From assembly GCF_005048155.1 (NCBI RefSeq), contig NZ_SUMB01000002.1:1-64000 (forward strand): 64,000 nt of DNA, written 5' to 3'. The translations under genes were made by a program, and so were the position numbers. Of this stretch, positions 26,076 to 34,212 are shown piece after piece; position 1 is the first letter of the stretch; every line of letters starts with the position of its first letter. The stretch is from Streptomyces piniterrae (GTDB lineage: Bacteria > Actinomycetota > Actinomycetes > Streptomycetales > Streptomycetaceae). The notes under the pieces were generated by a model, which was given only the letters and a program-made list of their open reading frames with translations, did not search any database and was not told the origin of the DNA.

Positions 26076-27278
26076 CTAGACCGACTCGAATGTGCCGGCG
26101 TGCGCCGTGGTCCGGTCGTCTTCCGCCGTTCGGGGCGCGGTGGGTGTTTGTGAGGGGGAGCGCTGAGCGTGGCTGTGACGGTGACTGTGGCTGCGGGGCG
26201 GTGTGGCGTGTCGGCGGACGTCGTCGATGCCTCGTCGCATGGTGGTGCGGAGCCACTTTCCGACGGGGCGTTCGATGAAGCGGTGGATGAGCCAGGCGGT
26301 GGCCAGCATGAGAGCGGTGACCGAGGCCACCAGGACCGGGGCGGGGATCTGGTCCCGGTAGTGGTCGATGAAGGTCATGCCGATGTTCAGGTGGATGAGG
26401 TAGAGCGGGTAGGTGAGCGCTCCCGCAGTGGTGAGCCACTTCCACTGGATCCGGTCGCCGGCGCCGAGCGCGATCGCGCCGATGAGGGCGAAGGCGGCGA
26501 TGATGATGAAGCGGGCGGGCCAGGTCGGCAGCGCGTCCCCGGCGGCCTCGCCGAGGTTGGTGGCCAGACGGTAGTCGATGTAGCGCTGAGCGAGCAGCAG
26601 CTGCAGGATCACGATCGCCCATAGGACCGCGTTGGGCCGGTGACGACGCATCAGGTAGAAGGCGATACCCGCGATGAAGAACGGCGCGTATTGCGGCATC
26701 GCGAACTCGGTGACCAGGGGAGTCTTCAGTACCGGCGCGAGGGCGGCGGCCGCCGTCCATACCCCGCACAGGATCAGGCAGTTGCGGTAGGTGACGCCGA
26801 ACAGCATGACCACAGCCATGATCAGGTAGAACTTGACCTCCACGAAGAGCGTCCAGTACACCGGATCGACGTCGGGGGTGTTGTTGCCGCCCTGCAACAT
26901 GGTCAGGTTGGTGATCACCGTGCCCCAGCCGCGTGGGGAAGCCACCTCTGGCCACGCCCACGTCTTCACCACCACCGCGGTGAGCAGGATGCCGGCCCAG
27001 TAGGCGGGCAACAGGCGTGTGAGGCGGGAGACGGCGAACTCGCCCACCGTGCGGCCCCACACGCTCATACAGATCACGAAGCCGCTGATCAGAAAGAAGA
27101 ACTCCACCCCGAGCCACCCGTACTGAGCCGCCTTGTGGGCGGTCGGGAAGATCGTGCCGGTGGTATGCCCCCACGGTCGGGCGAGGGCGACGTAGTGATA
27201 GAAGACCACCATCAGCGCGGCCAGCAGCCGCAGTCCGTCGAGTGCGGCCAGCCTGTTCCCCGAGCGGTGCTCGGCCAT
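26076..27278 (-). CDS. Acyltransferase 3 family membrane protein
   Basis: The 400-residue product begins MAEHRSGNRLAALDGLRLLAALMVVFYH: R-x-x-x-LDG-x-R with the catalytic-type His of helix 1 is the acyltransferase-3 signature. About ten membrane helices follow, including FFFLISGFVICMS and PVYWTLFVEVKFYL (the S/T-L-x-x-E motif). The C-terminal 50 residues are a basic His/Arg/Ser-rich tail. The family O-acylates sugars, peptidoglycan, lipids or antibiotics at the membrane. The start at 27278 follows GGGGGTTG; a longer frame to 27380 is less likely. The substrate is unknown and no glycosyl genes are adjacent. Confidence 0.9.
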   Translation of the reverse strand: MAEHRSGNRLAALDGLRLLAALMVVFYHYVALARPWGHTTGTIFPTAHKAAQYGWLGVEFFFLISGFVICMSVWGRTVGEFAVSRLTRLLPAYWAGILLTAVVVKTWAWPEVASPRGWGTVITNLTMLQGGNNTPDVDPVYWTLFVEVKFYLIMAVVMLFGVTYRNCLILCGVWTAAAALAPVLKTPLVTEFAMPQYAPFFIAGIAFYLMRRHRPNAVLWAIVILQLLLAQRYIDYRLATNLGEAAGDALPTWPARFIIIAAFALIGAIALGAGDRIQWKWLTTAGALTYPLYLIHLNIGMTFIDHYRDQIPAPVLVASVTALMLATAWLIHRFIERPVGKWLRTTMRRGIDDVRRHATPPRSHSHRHSHAQRSPSQTPTAPRTAEDDRTTAHAGTFESV

Positions 27279-27493
27279 AGTGCAACCCCCAAGCGCCCTG
27301 GTCAGAAGCGCTCCGTGTCTGGAGAGGCTCACAGGCCGCAAAGAACCCGTGAGTGAGTCGTACGCCATCCGTGCTATCACCCGCAGATGAATGGCAAGCC
27401 TTATTGCCGCGCGTTGCGGTACCCCGCAGTCGGATCACGAGCGGACATCGGCATGTCGGTCCGCGCCCTCCTGGTTTTCGCGCTCTGCGTATG

Positions 27494-27530
27494 CCTGCCG
27501 GGCCCCGGCCTTGGCACGGGGCCCGGCAGG
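27494..27530. terminator. Hairpin with 14-bp perfect stem
   Basis: Arms at 27494-27507 and 27517-27530 pair exactly around a 9-base loop. The element lies 24 bases beyond the stop of a minus-strand small frame ending at 27554, and could end its transcript or insulate the acyltransferase gene. Confidence 0.75.
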
Positions 27531-27553
27531 AGTCCATCCGCCTGGCGGGTTGG

Positions 27554-27676
27554 TCAGGCGAACTGCAGCCTGGTCTTCCAGGCGCTTCCACCGTAGGGGA
27601 TGGGGCGGCGGTGTTTGATGATGGCCGTTCCGTTGCGCTCGGGGGAGGGGAGAATTTCGTAGGCCCAGATGGTCAT
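27554..27676 (-). CDS. Possible 40-residue ORF or gene remnant
   Basis: The frame reads MTIWAYEILPSPERNGTAI and ends KTRLQFA, with protein-like composition. A strong hairpin follows its stop. No ribosome site precedes the ATG, and the frame extends upstream into low-quality sequence, so it may be the tail of a decayed gene. Not recognised. Confidence 0.25.
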   Translation of the reverse strand: MTIWAYEILPSPERNGTAIIKHRRPIPYGGSAWKTRLQFA

Positions 27677-27839
27677 CAGGTCGGCGGAGTGGTGGGGGCC
27701 GGGACGGGGGAGATCCGCGGGTGAAGGACGGGCCACGTAACGCTGCTGACCTGCGAAGCCTTGCGGCTTCCTTGAGCTGGACGCGGTGACGGCGGTTGAC
27801 GTCGCACTTCCGGTTCTGCGGGGGTTGGCGCCGGCCAGC

Positions 27840-28190
27840 TCAAGTGTGTGGTGCTCCGTAATAGCTGGCGAGCTGTCGGTGATATTCGTCGTCCTCGATA
27901 TTTATCTCCTTTTCCAGCTCCGGTGCGTCTTTGATTTCTTCTTTGGTTCGGGCCACGAAGACGATGCTGTTTTCGTGGTCGATCGAGGAGATGACTCCGG
28001 CCGGCAGGAGGACGCGCTTGCCGAGGATCCATGGCCCCGCATCGACGACCAGGAACGAGGCGCCGAATTCCTCGGAGTGCTTGTCGACCTTGCCCACCTT
28101 GCCGTCGATGGCTTCGACCTCGAAGCCGGTCAGGTCGACACCGGGGCGGTGCCCTGTGCTCTGCTGATATTCCCAGATGCTGTGGGTCAT
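27840..28190 (-). CDS. PRC-barrel domain protein
   Basis: The 116-residue product has AGGAGG 6 bases before the ATG at 28190. Its core is a PRC-barrel: GFEVEAIDGKVGKVDKHSEEF, then ASFLVVDAGPWILGKRVLLPAGVISSIDHENSIVFV, which is the usual strand order of the fold. The C-terminal tail is acidic (APELEKEINIEDDEYHRQL). These small proteins are common in actinomycete stress regions and are thought to be scaffolds or stress factors rather than enzymes. The neighbouring pyruvate-oxidase-like and small charged proteins fit that setting. Confidence 0.88.
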   Translation of the reverse strand: MTHSIWEYQQSTGHRPGVDLTGFEVEAIDGKVGKVDKHSEEFGASFLVVDAGPWILGKRVLLPAGVISSIDHENSIVFVARTKEEIKDAPELEKEINIEDDEYHRQLASYYGAPHT

Positions 28191-28304
28191 GGAAGGCCTC
28201 CTGATGCGGCGCCCGTAGCTGCGTCTGTCATTGTCTGCTGCCGGTGTGCACAGCAGAACGTGTGCGGCCCCGTATCTCCAGGCTGCGGCGCACATGGATG
28301 ATCT

Positions 28305-28353
28305 GCATCCCAGATGGCGGTGATCCCAGTTGGCGGTGATCCCAGTTGGCGGT
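28305..28353. repeat. 16-bp tandem repeat GATCCCAGTTGGCGGT, about three copies
   Basis: Two exact units and one variant (AGATGG for AGTTGG) lie about 115 bases upstream of the PRC-barrel start. Spacing is regular, so either a small minisatellite or iterated binding sites. Confidence 0.75.
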
Positions 28354-28859
28354 GCGCGCATTGGCATGGCGCTCCGTAATCGCATTCGTTGGAGGTCGGA
28401 ATTGCCATTGTGGGGAGAAAGTTCGACGAATCTGCCGCAGCCTGAGGCACGCAAGGGCGGCGGCTGTGGGTGCGGCGTACCGGAAGAGCAGCATCCCGAC
28501 CGCCCGTAAGAGCAGCGCCTCGACCACTCGTAAGCGGCAGTTGCTTACGTGTCTCTGCTACTCACCAATCTCGGCCAAATCTCATATCGTCAGTTGTCAA
28601 TAGAGTCGCTGGACGGGCCATTGCGTATCGTGCCGGCCGTGTCGCAGTAGCGCCACCGGCCCCAGCGCCACCGCCCCCAGGCCGCCGCAGCCAGGCACGA
28701 GCGTCCGGCCGCCGCTCTGCTCGACAATCGCTCCGGCAATCAGCCCCGGCCGGCCGGCGTTGCGTACTGCTCGCTCGTGTAATCGTCTCGTGACGGTGCA
28801 GACGGAGGTGCCGAGAGCGTCGAGGACGGGGCCGCGTCTGTGAGCGGTGCGGCTCATCG

Positions 28860-30563
28860 TCAGTGCTGGGAGCCGGACTGGTCCTCCCGGTGTTTTCCGC
28901 CGGGGAGGAACTCCTGGACCTTCGCCTTGAACCCTTGTCGGATCATGCCGGTGCGGTCGGTGTCGCCTTTGATGATGGCGGCGGCCGCGGCTTCGATCTG
29001 GTCGAGAGTGGCGTGTGGCGGGATCGGCGGGACGGCGGGGTCGGTGAGGAAATCGAGGACGAACGGCCGGTCGGCGTCCAGCGCCTTGGACCAGGCCTCT
29101 TCCACCTCGCCGGGCTTCTCCACCCGGATGCCGTCGAGCCCGATGGAGCGGGCGAAGTCGGCGTACCGCACGTCGGGGAGGGCCTGGGAGGCGAGGAATT
29201 GCGGAGCGCCTGCCATGGCGCGCAATTCCCAGGTGACCTGGTTGAGGTCCTGGTTGTTGAGTACCGCCACGATCAGTCGTGGGTCCTGCCACTCGTGCCA
29301 GTACTTGGCCGCGGTGATGAGTTCGGCCATGCCGTTCATCTGCATGGCACCGTCGCCGACGATTGCGATGGCGGGCCGACCGGGGTGGGCGAACTTGGCG
29401 CCGATGACGTAGGGGACACCGGGGCCCATCGTGGCGAGGGTCCCGGAGAGGGAACCGCGCATCGTGCCACGCATGCGCAGATGCCGGGCGTACCAGTTCG
29501 CGGCGGAGCCGGAGTCGGCGGTCAGGATGACGTCGTCCGGCAGGTGTGCGTCGAGGGTGTGAACGACGTACTCGGGGTTGACCGGGTCGGCTGCCACCTC
29601 GGCGCGCCGTTGCATCACCTTCCACCAGCGCGCGGTGTCCTTCTCGATCTTCTTGCGCCAGTTCCCGTGCTTCTTGCTCTTGAGCCGCGGCAGCAGCCGC
29701 TGGAGCGTCGCGCCGGCGTCGCCGACGAGGTTGACCTCGAAGGGGTAGCGCATACCGACCATGTGTGGGTCGATGTCGATCTGCACGGCGCGGGCCTGGT
29801 CGAGGTCCGGCATGAACTGGGTGTAGGGGAAGCTGGATCCGATGACAAGCAGGGTGTCGCAGTCCCGCATCAGCTCGTAGGAGGGGCGGGTGCCCAACAG
29901 GCCGATCGCCCCGGTGACGTACGGCAGGTCGTCGGGCAGAGCGTCCTTGCCGAGAAGGGCTTTGGCGACGCCGGCACCGAGAACATTGGCGAGCTCCTCA
30001 ACCTCGGCACGGGCGCCACGAGCCCCCTGCCCGATAAGGACCGCGACTTTCTCTCCCGCGTTCAGGATCTCGGCCGCGTGGTCGAGGTCGCCCTCCGCGG
30101 GGACGGGGGCGTGGGAGGCGATGCCCAGGCTGGAAGGCACCATTTTGAATGCGTAGGGGACCGTCACCATCTCGCAGAAGTCGGAGGCGACGTCTTTGTA
30201 GAGGCTCTGCAGATCGACCTCCTGCTGGTACGAGCCGCCCATGGCACTGCGGTTGGTCTGCCCGACGATGGCCACGACAGGTACGTGGTCGAGCTTTGCG
30301 TCGTAGAGGCCGTTGAGCAGATGGATCGCGCCGGGGCCTGATGTCGCCGCGCAGACACCGACCCGGCCCGAGAACTTGGCGTAGCCGACGGCCTGGAAGG
30401 CGGACATCTCCTCGTGACGCGCCTGAATGAACTGAGGCTTGTTGTCGGCGCGTTCCCAGGCGGCGAGCAGGCCGTTGATGCCGTCGCCCGGGTAGCCGAA
30501 GACATGCTCGACGCCCCAGTCGCACAGCCGCTGGAGAATGTGGTCAGAGACCTTGAACGACAT
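28860..30563 (-). CDS. TPP-dependent enzyme, pyruvate oxidase-like, with apparent internal deletion
   Basis: The 567-residue product has three thiamine-enzyme domains. The PYR domain begins DHILQRLCDWGVEHVFGYPGDGING and has the catalytic Glu in ARHEEMSAFQAVGYAK. The central domain has NAGEKVAVLIGQGARGA. The PP domain has the GDGAMQMNGMAEL..NNQDLNQVTWE motif for Mg-TPP. It fits the PoxB/acetolactate-synthase-like group of stress-region enzymes. Between EMVTVP and YAFKMVPSS, relatives carry about 35-40 more residues (end of the PYR domain); here they are missing without breaking frame. Activity is therefore uncertain. The ATG at 30563 follows GAGGAATCC. Confidence 0.85.
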   Translation of the reverse strand: MSFKVSDHILQRLCDWGVEHVFGYPGDGINGLLAAWERADNKPQFIQARHEEMSAFQAVGYAKFSGRVGVCAATSGPGAIHLLNGLYDAKLDHVPVVAIVGQTNRSAMGGSYQQEVDLQSLYKDVASDFCEMVTVPYAFKMVPSSLGIASHAPVPAEGDLDHAAEILNAGEKVAVLIGQGARGARAEVEELANVLGAGVAKALLGKDALPDDLPYVTGAIGLLGTRPSYELMRDCDTLLVIGSSFPYTQFMPDLDQARAVQIDIDPHMVGMRYPFEVNLVGDAGATLQRLLPRLKSKKHGNWRKKIEKDTARWWKVMQRRAEVAADPVNPEYVVHTLDAHLPDDVILTADSGSAANWYARHLRMRGTMRGSLSGTLATMGPGVPYVIGAKFAHPGRPAIAIVGDGAMQMNGMAELITAAKYWHEWQDPRLIVAVLNNQDLNQVTWELRAMAGAPQFLASQALPDVRYADFARSIGLDGIRVEKPGEVEEAWSKALDADRPFVLDFLTDPAVPPIPPHATLDQIEAAAAAIIKGDTDRTGMIRQGFKAKVQEFLPGGKHREDQSGSQH

Positions 30564-30601
30564 CTTGGATTCCTCATTTCCTTTCGGTCGTGCACGGGGC
30601 A

Positions 30602-30668
30602 GCGGAACAGGGGAACAGGGGAACAGTGGGAGAGCGGAACAGCGGAACAGCGGAAAAGTGGCAGAGCG
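30602..30668. repeat. GCGGAACAG-type 9-bp tandem repeat
   Basis: About seven imperfect 9-base units (GGGGAACAG / GCGGAACAG / GTGGCAGAG) lie 40 bases upstream of the oxidase start, within its likely 5' leader. Confidence 0.8.
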
Positions 30669-31362
30669 GGATGCTTGGGCGTCGGATGCGTCTGTCTGCA
30701 CCGTCGGAAGAGTGCTGTGTGTCGAGCCTTCAGGCGCGAACTGGAGCTTGCTGCAGGGCAGTTGCTGACGTCGAGGTCGACTCGCCTGGCCGGGTGAGCG
30801 GCTAATTGTCGCAGGCGCAGGGCGATTCGCAGTCTCGTCCACGTCTCGCACGCCCACGGGCATGCTCCTGTTCGCCGATGCGGGGGATGTGGTGCAGAGG
30901 CGGTCTGAGTGGGAGCGATTTTCTTGCCATGCGGGCCCATTCACCCATTCATCTACCTAGGCAGTCGGTCGGTCACCCTGGAAATCGGACACCATGGACG
31001 GGTTCCCACACCTGTCACCGTCTAACGCGCGCGGGGCCATTAATGCGCCAGATGCCTGCGCCAGATGCCTCATCGGTCCAGGTCGCGTGGCCTGTGCCGC
31101 GATGAGAAAGGCGCCATCCCAAAACATCATCGAGTAAGAGGCATGCGAGTGCGGTGTGGCGCGCCACACCTGTTCCGGAACTCACTCGGCGCGCCTACCC
31201 ACAGTAAGAAGAATTAGACGAAGATGTTATGCGGGAAGTCACCCCTCGTTTTGCCCTGGTGGACGCGAACGAGAAGCATTATTGATCGATATGCGAACTT
31301 CTTGTGGACGTGCGACACTTAATTGATAGACGCTCCACGATCTCCCGTTAGGGATGAGCATC
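30669..31362. other. Long intergenic region, no supported gene
   Basis: About 690 bases separate the divergent oxidase and small charged-protein genes. The part after 31190 is noticeably lower in GC and likely holds the promoter of the gene at 31363. No ORF with ribosome site and recognisable features was seen. Confidence 0.4.
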
Positions 31363-31551
31363 ATGAGTAGGAAGTCCGAGGCGCAAGAGGCCCGCGAGCA
31401 GGCCGAGGCGAAGTTGCGCGAGGAGAGGGAAAAGGCAGCACAGCGCTCCAGCCGCACTGCCCGTGCCGACGAGGAATGGAAGGAGAAGTTGCGCCAGCAG
31501 CAGGAAGAGCAGGACCGGCGTGACATCTTCGACGAGAATTACGACGTTTGA
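31363..31551 (+). CDS. Small charged helical protein
   Basis: Starting at the ATG at 31363, spaced 6 bases after AGGGATG (the ATG nine bases earlier is too close to this site), the product has 62 residues. It is almost entirely Glu, Arg, Lys, Ala and Gln (KSEAQEAREQAEAKLREEREKAAQ) and should be one long helix or coiled coil, ending acidic (IFDENYDV). It is not recognised. The setting next to PRC-barrel and other small proteins suggests a stress-related or structural role. Confidence 0.6.
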   Translation: MSRKSEAQEAREQAEAKLREEREKAAQRSSRTARADEEWKEKLRQQQEEQDRRDIFDENYDV

Positions 31552-31672
31552 CGTCAATAACGGCGTCAGGCGTTTGAGGCTGTGATAGCTGCGATTGCTG
31601 CGAGTGCTCACCGAGAGGACTCAGCGCGGCTGGCCCGTCGGCCCGCCGCGCTGATCCGGCGAGCAGGCGGCT

Positions 31673-32068
31673 TTATTCGGCGAGCAGGCGGTGGAAGAAG
31701 GACCTGTAGTGACGCAAGGCCATACGAAGGCCTTCGGTATCCACCTGCTCGCCGCGACTCCACTGGTCTTCCAGCGCCTGCTTGTGGTCGGCGAATGTCG
31801 TGGCAAGCGTCTGCATTACCTCCGCGACCAATGCGTCGGCGCTCTGCACCGCTTCGCGCGGGTCGTCCACGAACCTGTTCTGGATCTCCTGCCAGCGGTT
31901 ACGGAATCCGTCGGCATCCTCCGCCGAAAGAACCTGCGGCGCCTCCTCCTCAACTGCGCCCGCGTCCTCGGGCGCGGACCGTGCGGTTTCCGCTTGTGTG
32001 GATGTGGATTCACCTTGTATGGACGTGGACTCACCGGGGAAGATTGGAGCTTCAGCGCGTGCGGTCAG
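31673..32068 (-). CDS. Helical protein, paralogue of upstream gene, unusual start
   Basis: An open frame on the minus strand encodes an acidic linker (SAPEDAGAVEEEAPQV) and then FRNRWQEIQNRFVDDPREAVQSADALVAEVMQ, ending RMALRHYRSFFHRLLAE. This second part clearly matches the C-terminal half of the gene at 32065-32544 (FVDRPEEAVHDADRLVTSLM ... MVHYRTLFDELLSD). There is no ATG, GTG or TTG before the conserved part. The only upstream candidate is a CTG at 32066-32068 that overlaps the upstream TGA (CTGA). Either translation is coupled from CTG, a frameshift fuses the two proteins, or the 5' end has been lost. Function unknown. Confidence 0.55.
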   Translation of the reverse strand: MTARAEAPIFPGESTSIQGESTSTQAETARSAPEDAGAVEEEAPQVLSAEDADGFRNRWQEIQNRFVDDPREAVQSADALVAEVMQTLATTFADHKQALEDQWSRGEQVDTEGLRMALRHYRSFFHRLLAE

Positions 32069-32544
32069 GCGGGGACGTGCCGTGTCTGACCGCCGTCGGA
32101 GAGCAGTTCGTCGAACAGGGTCCGGTAGTGCACCATCGCTCCGCGCAGCTGCTCAGTGGTGGCCTTGTGCTGCGTTCCGAGAGTGTCGACCTCGTGGGCG
32201 GCGCGGTAGTGCTCGAGTGTGCGGCTGTGCTCGACGGAAAGGTCCCTGAGCTGCTGCTCAAAGCCTTCGGTCGGATAGCCCCTCTCATGCATCAGCGACG
32301 TCACCAGACGGTCCGCGTCATGCACGGCTTCTTCCGGGCGGTCGACGAACTCGTCCTGCACTCCGGCCCAGTCGTGGCTGTAGCGTTCACGGCTGCTGCT
32401 CGGCAAGGGCTTGATGTCCAGCGAGTCATGGCGCCTTTCGCGTGCTCTCAGCTCACGCTCGCCGGCCATACGACTGTCGGCGTCCTCCACTGTGCGTTCG
32501 TACTCAGGCCCGAAGCGTTCACGCAGACGGCGACGTCGGCCCAT
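32065..32544 (-). CDS. Charged helical protein of unknown function
   Basis: The 159-residue product starts with a basic stretch (GRRRRLRERFGPEYERTVEDADSRM) and is then helical. Recognisable segments are YSHDWAGVQDEFVDRPEEAVHDADRLVTSLMHERGYP and ATTEQLRGAMVHYRTLFDELL. This protein type recurs in Streptomyces stress/conservon-like regions without assigned function, and the RWQEIQ/FVDxPxxAV pattern is shared with the overlapping downstream frame. No membrane helix or enzyme motif is present. Confidence 0.65.
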   Translation of the reverse strand: MGRRRRLRERFGPEYERTVEDADSRMAGERELRARERRHDSLDIKPLPSSSRERYSHDWAGVQDEFVDRPEEAVHDADRLVTSLMHERGYPTEGFEQQLRDLSVEHSRTLEHYRAAHEVDTLGTQHKATTEQLRGAMVHYRTLFDELLSDGGQTRHVPA

Positions 32545-32758
32545 GAATAGCGGAGTCGTGACGGCGAGCAGAGCACCTCATTAAAAAGGCTCCGCTCTCA
32601 GTCTAGAACTCCGTCCCCGAGGCCGACCTGGCCGTGGGGTCAGGAGAACAGGCAGGTCACAGCGCCGACACCGCTTCAGCACCGGGGGCTACAGGCCGAG
32701 GCTGTCGTGCAGGTTGGCGCCGGAGATGCTCAGCGACACGGGCAGTCCGTTCCGGCGG

Positions 32759-32857
32759 TCAAGACTTCGCGACGGCGGTCTTCTTGGGTTGGCTGGGCAC
32801 GGTCTTGGCCTTGTCGAGGTGCCCGTACACCGTCGGCCGCGGCACTCCGTACGTCAC
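32759..32857 (-). pseudogene. Serine resolvase/invertase C-terminal tail remnant
   Basis: About 32 codons ending at a stop at 32759 read RVTYGVPRPTVYGHLDKAK and then a Lys-rich end. This is the helix-turn-helix end of Hin/Tn3-type serine recombinases (xxYGVSRxTVYRHL). The catalytic domain is absent upstream, where the frame becomes unrelated. It marks an old mobile-element insertion or rearrangement here. Confidence 0.6.
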
Positions 32858-32954
32858 GCGACGCCGATGACGTACGGTGCCGACCACCGCCCGGTCACCG
32901 GAGCGGCTGAGAATGCCTCTACGATCCGGTTGATCACCGAACCGGGGAGGGGAC

Positions 32955-33893
32955 ATGACCGAGGGCCGGGGAACGGACGCGGTCGCCGAGAGACCCGTGG
33001 AGCTGGCCTACCGGCCGACCATCGACGACTTGGCGTCCGCGCTGCGTGCACGCGCGAGGAGCACCGGCGTGGGACGCTTTCAGCGCCGGGCGCTGGTCTG
33101 GACGGTGGCGGTCACGGCCGTCGGTGCCCTGCTGTCGGCGGCCGGCTCCGGTCGCCATGACACACCGTGGCAGCTGTATGCGGGGGTGGTGGTCTTCGCC
33201 GCCTTCATCACTGCACTGCCGTGGTTGCAGGCGCGCCACATCCACCGGCTCGCCGAACGGCAGGGGGACATCCGCGGGACGGTCGACGACACCGGGGTCC
33301 GGCTCACCACCGCGCACAGTTCGACCAGCCTCGACTGGCACCTCTACCCGCGTTATGCCGAGACCCCGGAGCTGTTCGTGCTTCTCAGCGCCGACAAGTC
33401 CGCCGTCGGCCTCGTCGTCCTGCCCAAGCGGGCCGTGGCGGACCCGGAGGAGGTGGACCGGCTGCGGGCGGTCCTCGACCGGCGGCTCGTGCGCGCGGAC
33501 GCCGTCGAGGCGCCCGGAACACCACGGAGCCGGGGTCGGGCCGTCGGCCGAGGGGCCGGCTCCGTCGGACTGTTGCTGCTCGGGCTGCTGCTGTTCTTCT
33601 TCGCCTTCGCCGCCGTCCACCGGGCCGCGCAGCCGGACCGTTTTCCCGGAATCCAGAACAACACCGCCCCGCTATCGGCCGTCATGCTGGGGCTGGGGGC
33701 GCTTGCGGTCGCCGGGGCTTGGTGGCTCGTACGGCGGATGACTGCCATGCGGACCGTGACCGCGGTGCTCGCCGTCCTTGTCCTGCTGGCCGGTGGCGCC
33801 GCCCTGTACCGCGTTGGGCCGATGCTCCACTGCTGGGGCTCGGACCGGATCGCCCGCGGGCCCGAGGGCGCCTACGTCTGCTACGACTTCTGA
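32955..33893 (+). CDS. YcxB-like membrane protein
   Basis: The 312-residue product has GGGGAGGGG just before its ATG. It has a soluble start (ELAYRPTIDDLASALRARARS), two membrane helices at about residues 45-95, and a YcxB-type domain (GTVDDTGVRLTTAHSSTSLDWHLYPRYAETPELFVLLS...VVLPKRAV). A basic linker is followed by two or three further helices, including LLLLGLLLFFFAFAAV, and a short C-terminal part with two cysteines. The role of YcxB-like proteins is unknown. It stands alone, facing the histidine-kinase gene. Confidence 0.78.
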   Translation: MTEGRGTDAVAERPVELAYRPTIDDLASALRARARSTGVGRFQRRALVWTVAVTAVGALLSAAGSGRHDTPWQLYAGVVVFAAFITALPWLQARHIHRLAERQGDIRGTVDDTGVRLTTAHSSTSLDWHLYPRYAETPELFVLLSADKSAVGLVVLPKRAVADPEEVDRLRAVLDRRLVRADAVEAPGTPRSRGRAVGRGAGSVGLLLLGLLLFFFAFAAVHRAAQPDRFPGIQNNTAPLSAVMLGLGALAVAGAWWLVRRMTAMRTVTAVLAVLVLLAGGAALYRVGPMLHCWGSDRIARGPEGAYVCYDF

Positions 33894-34212
33894 GCGGGAC
33901 ACGGGTCTCCGAGGGGGCCCGGGGATCATCTGTCCGCGTGGCCCTCGTTTGCGGCTGGTGACCCCGTTGCCGCGATGCGCAAGCGCCGCCTGCCGCCTGG
34001 GAGGCGAATCGGCGGAGGAGAAGCGCGGGCGCCAGTACGTGTACATCAGGAAGAGTTCGTGCACGTCAAGAAGAGCGTCGGCCGCTCGTCCAGCGTAGCC
34101 GCTTGCGTCTCCATGACCTGCGGGTTCACAGGAGATGAGCAGGCGTCAGGCGGCGAATGGGGCGTCTTCAGAAACCAGTTCCACCGCGGTGGAGGGCGAT
34201 GCCGTGCGCGCT
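33894..34212. other. Gap between convergent genes
   Basis: About 320 bases between the YcxB-like stop and the histidine-kinase stop. Only shadow frames. No strong hairpin was identified. Confidence 0.35.

Noticed and set aside
28863..30341. 492-codon plus-strand frame opposite the TPP enzyme
   Set aside because: Antisense shadow; the opposite strand has the Mg-TPP motif and a good ribosome site.
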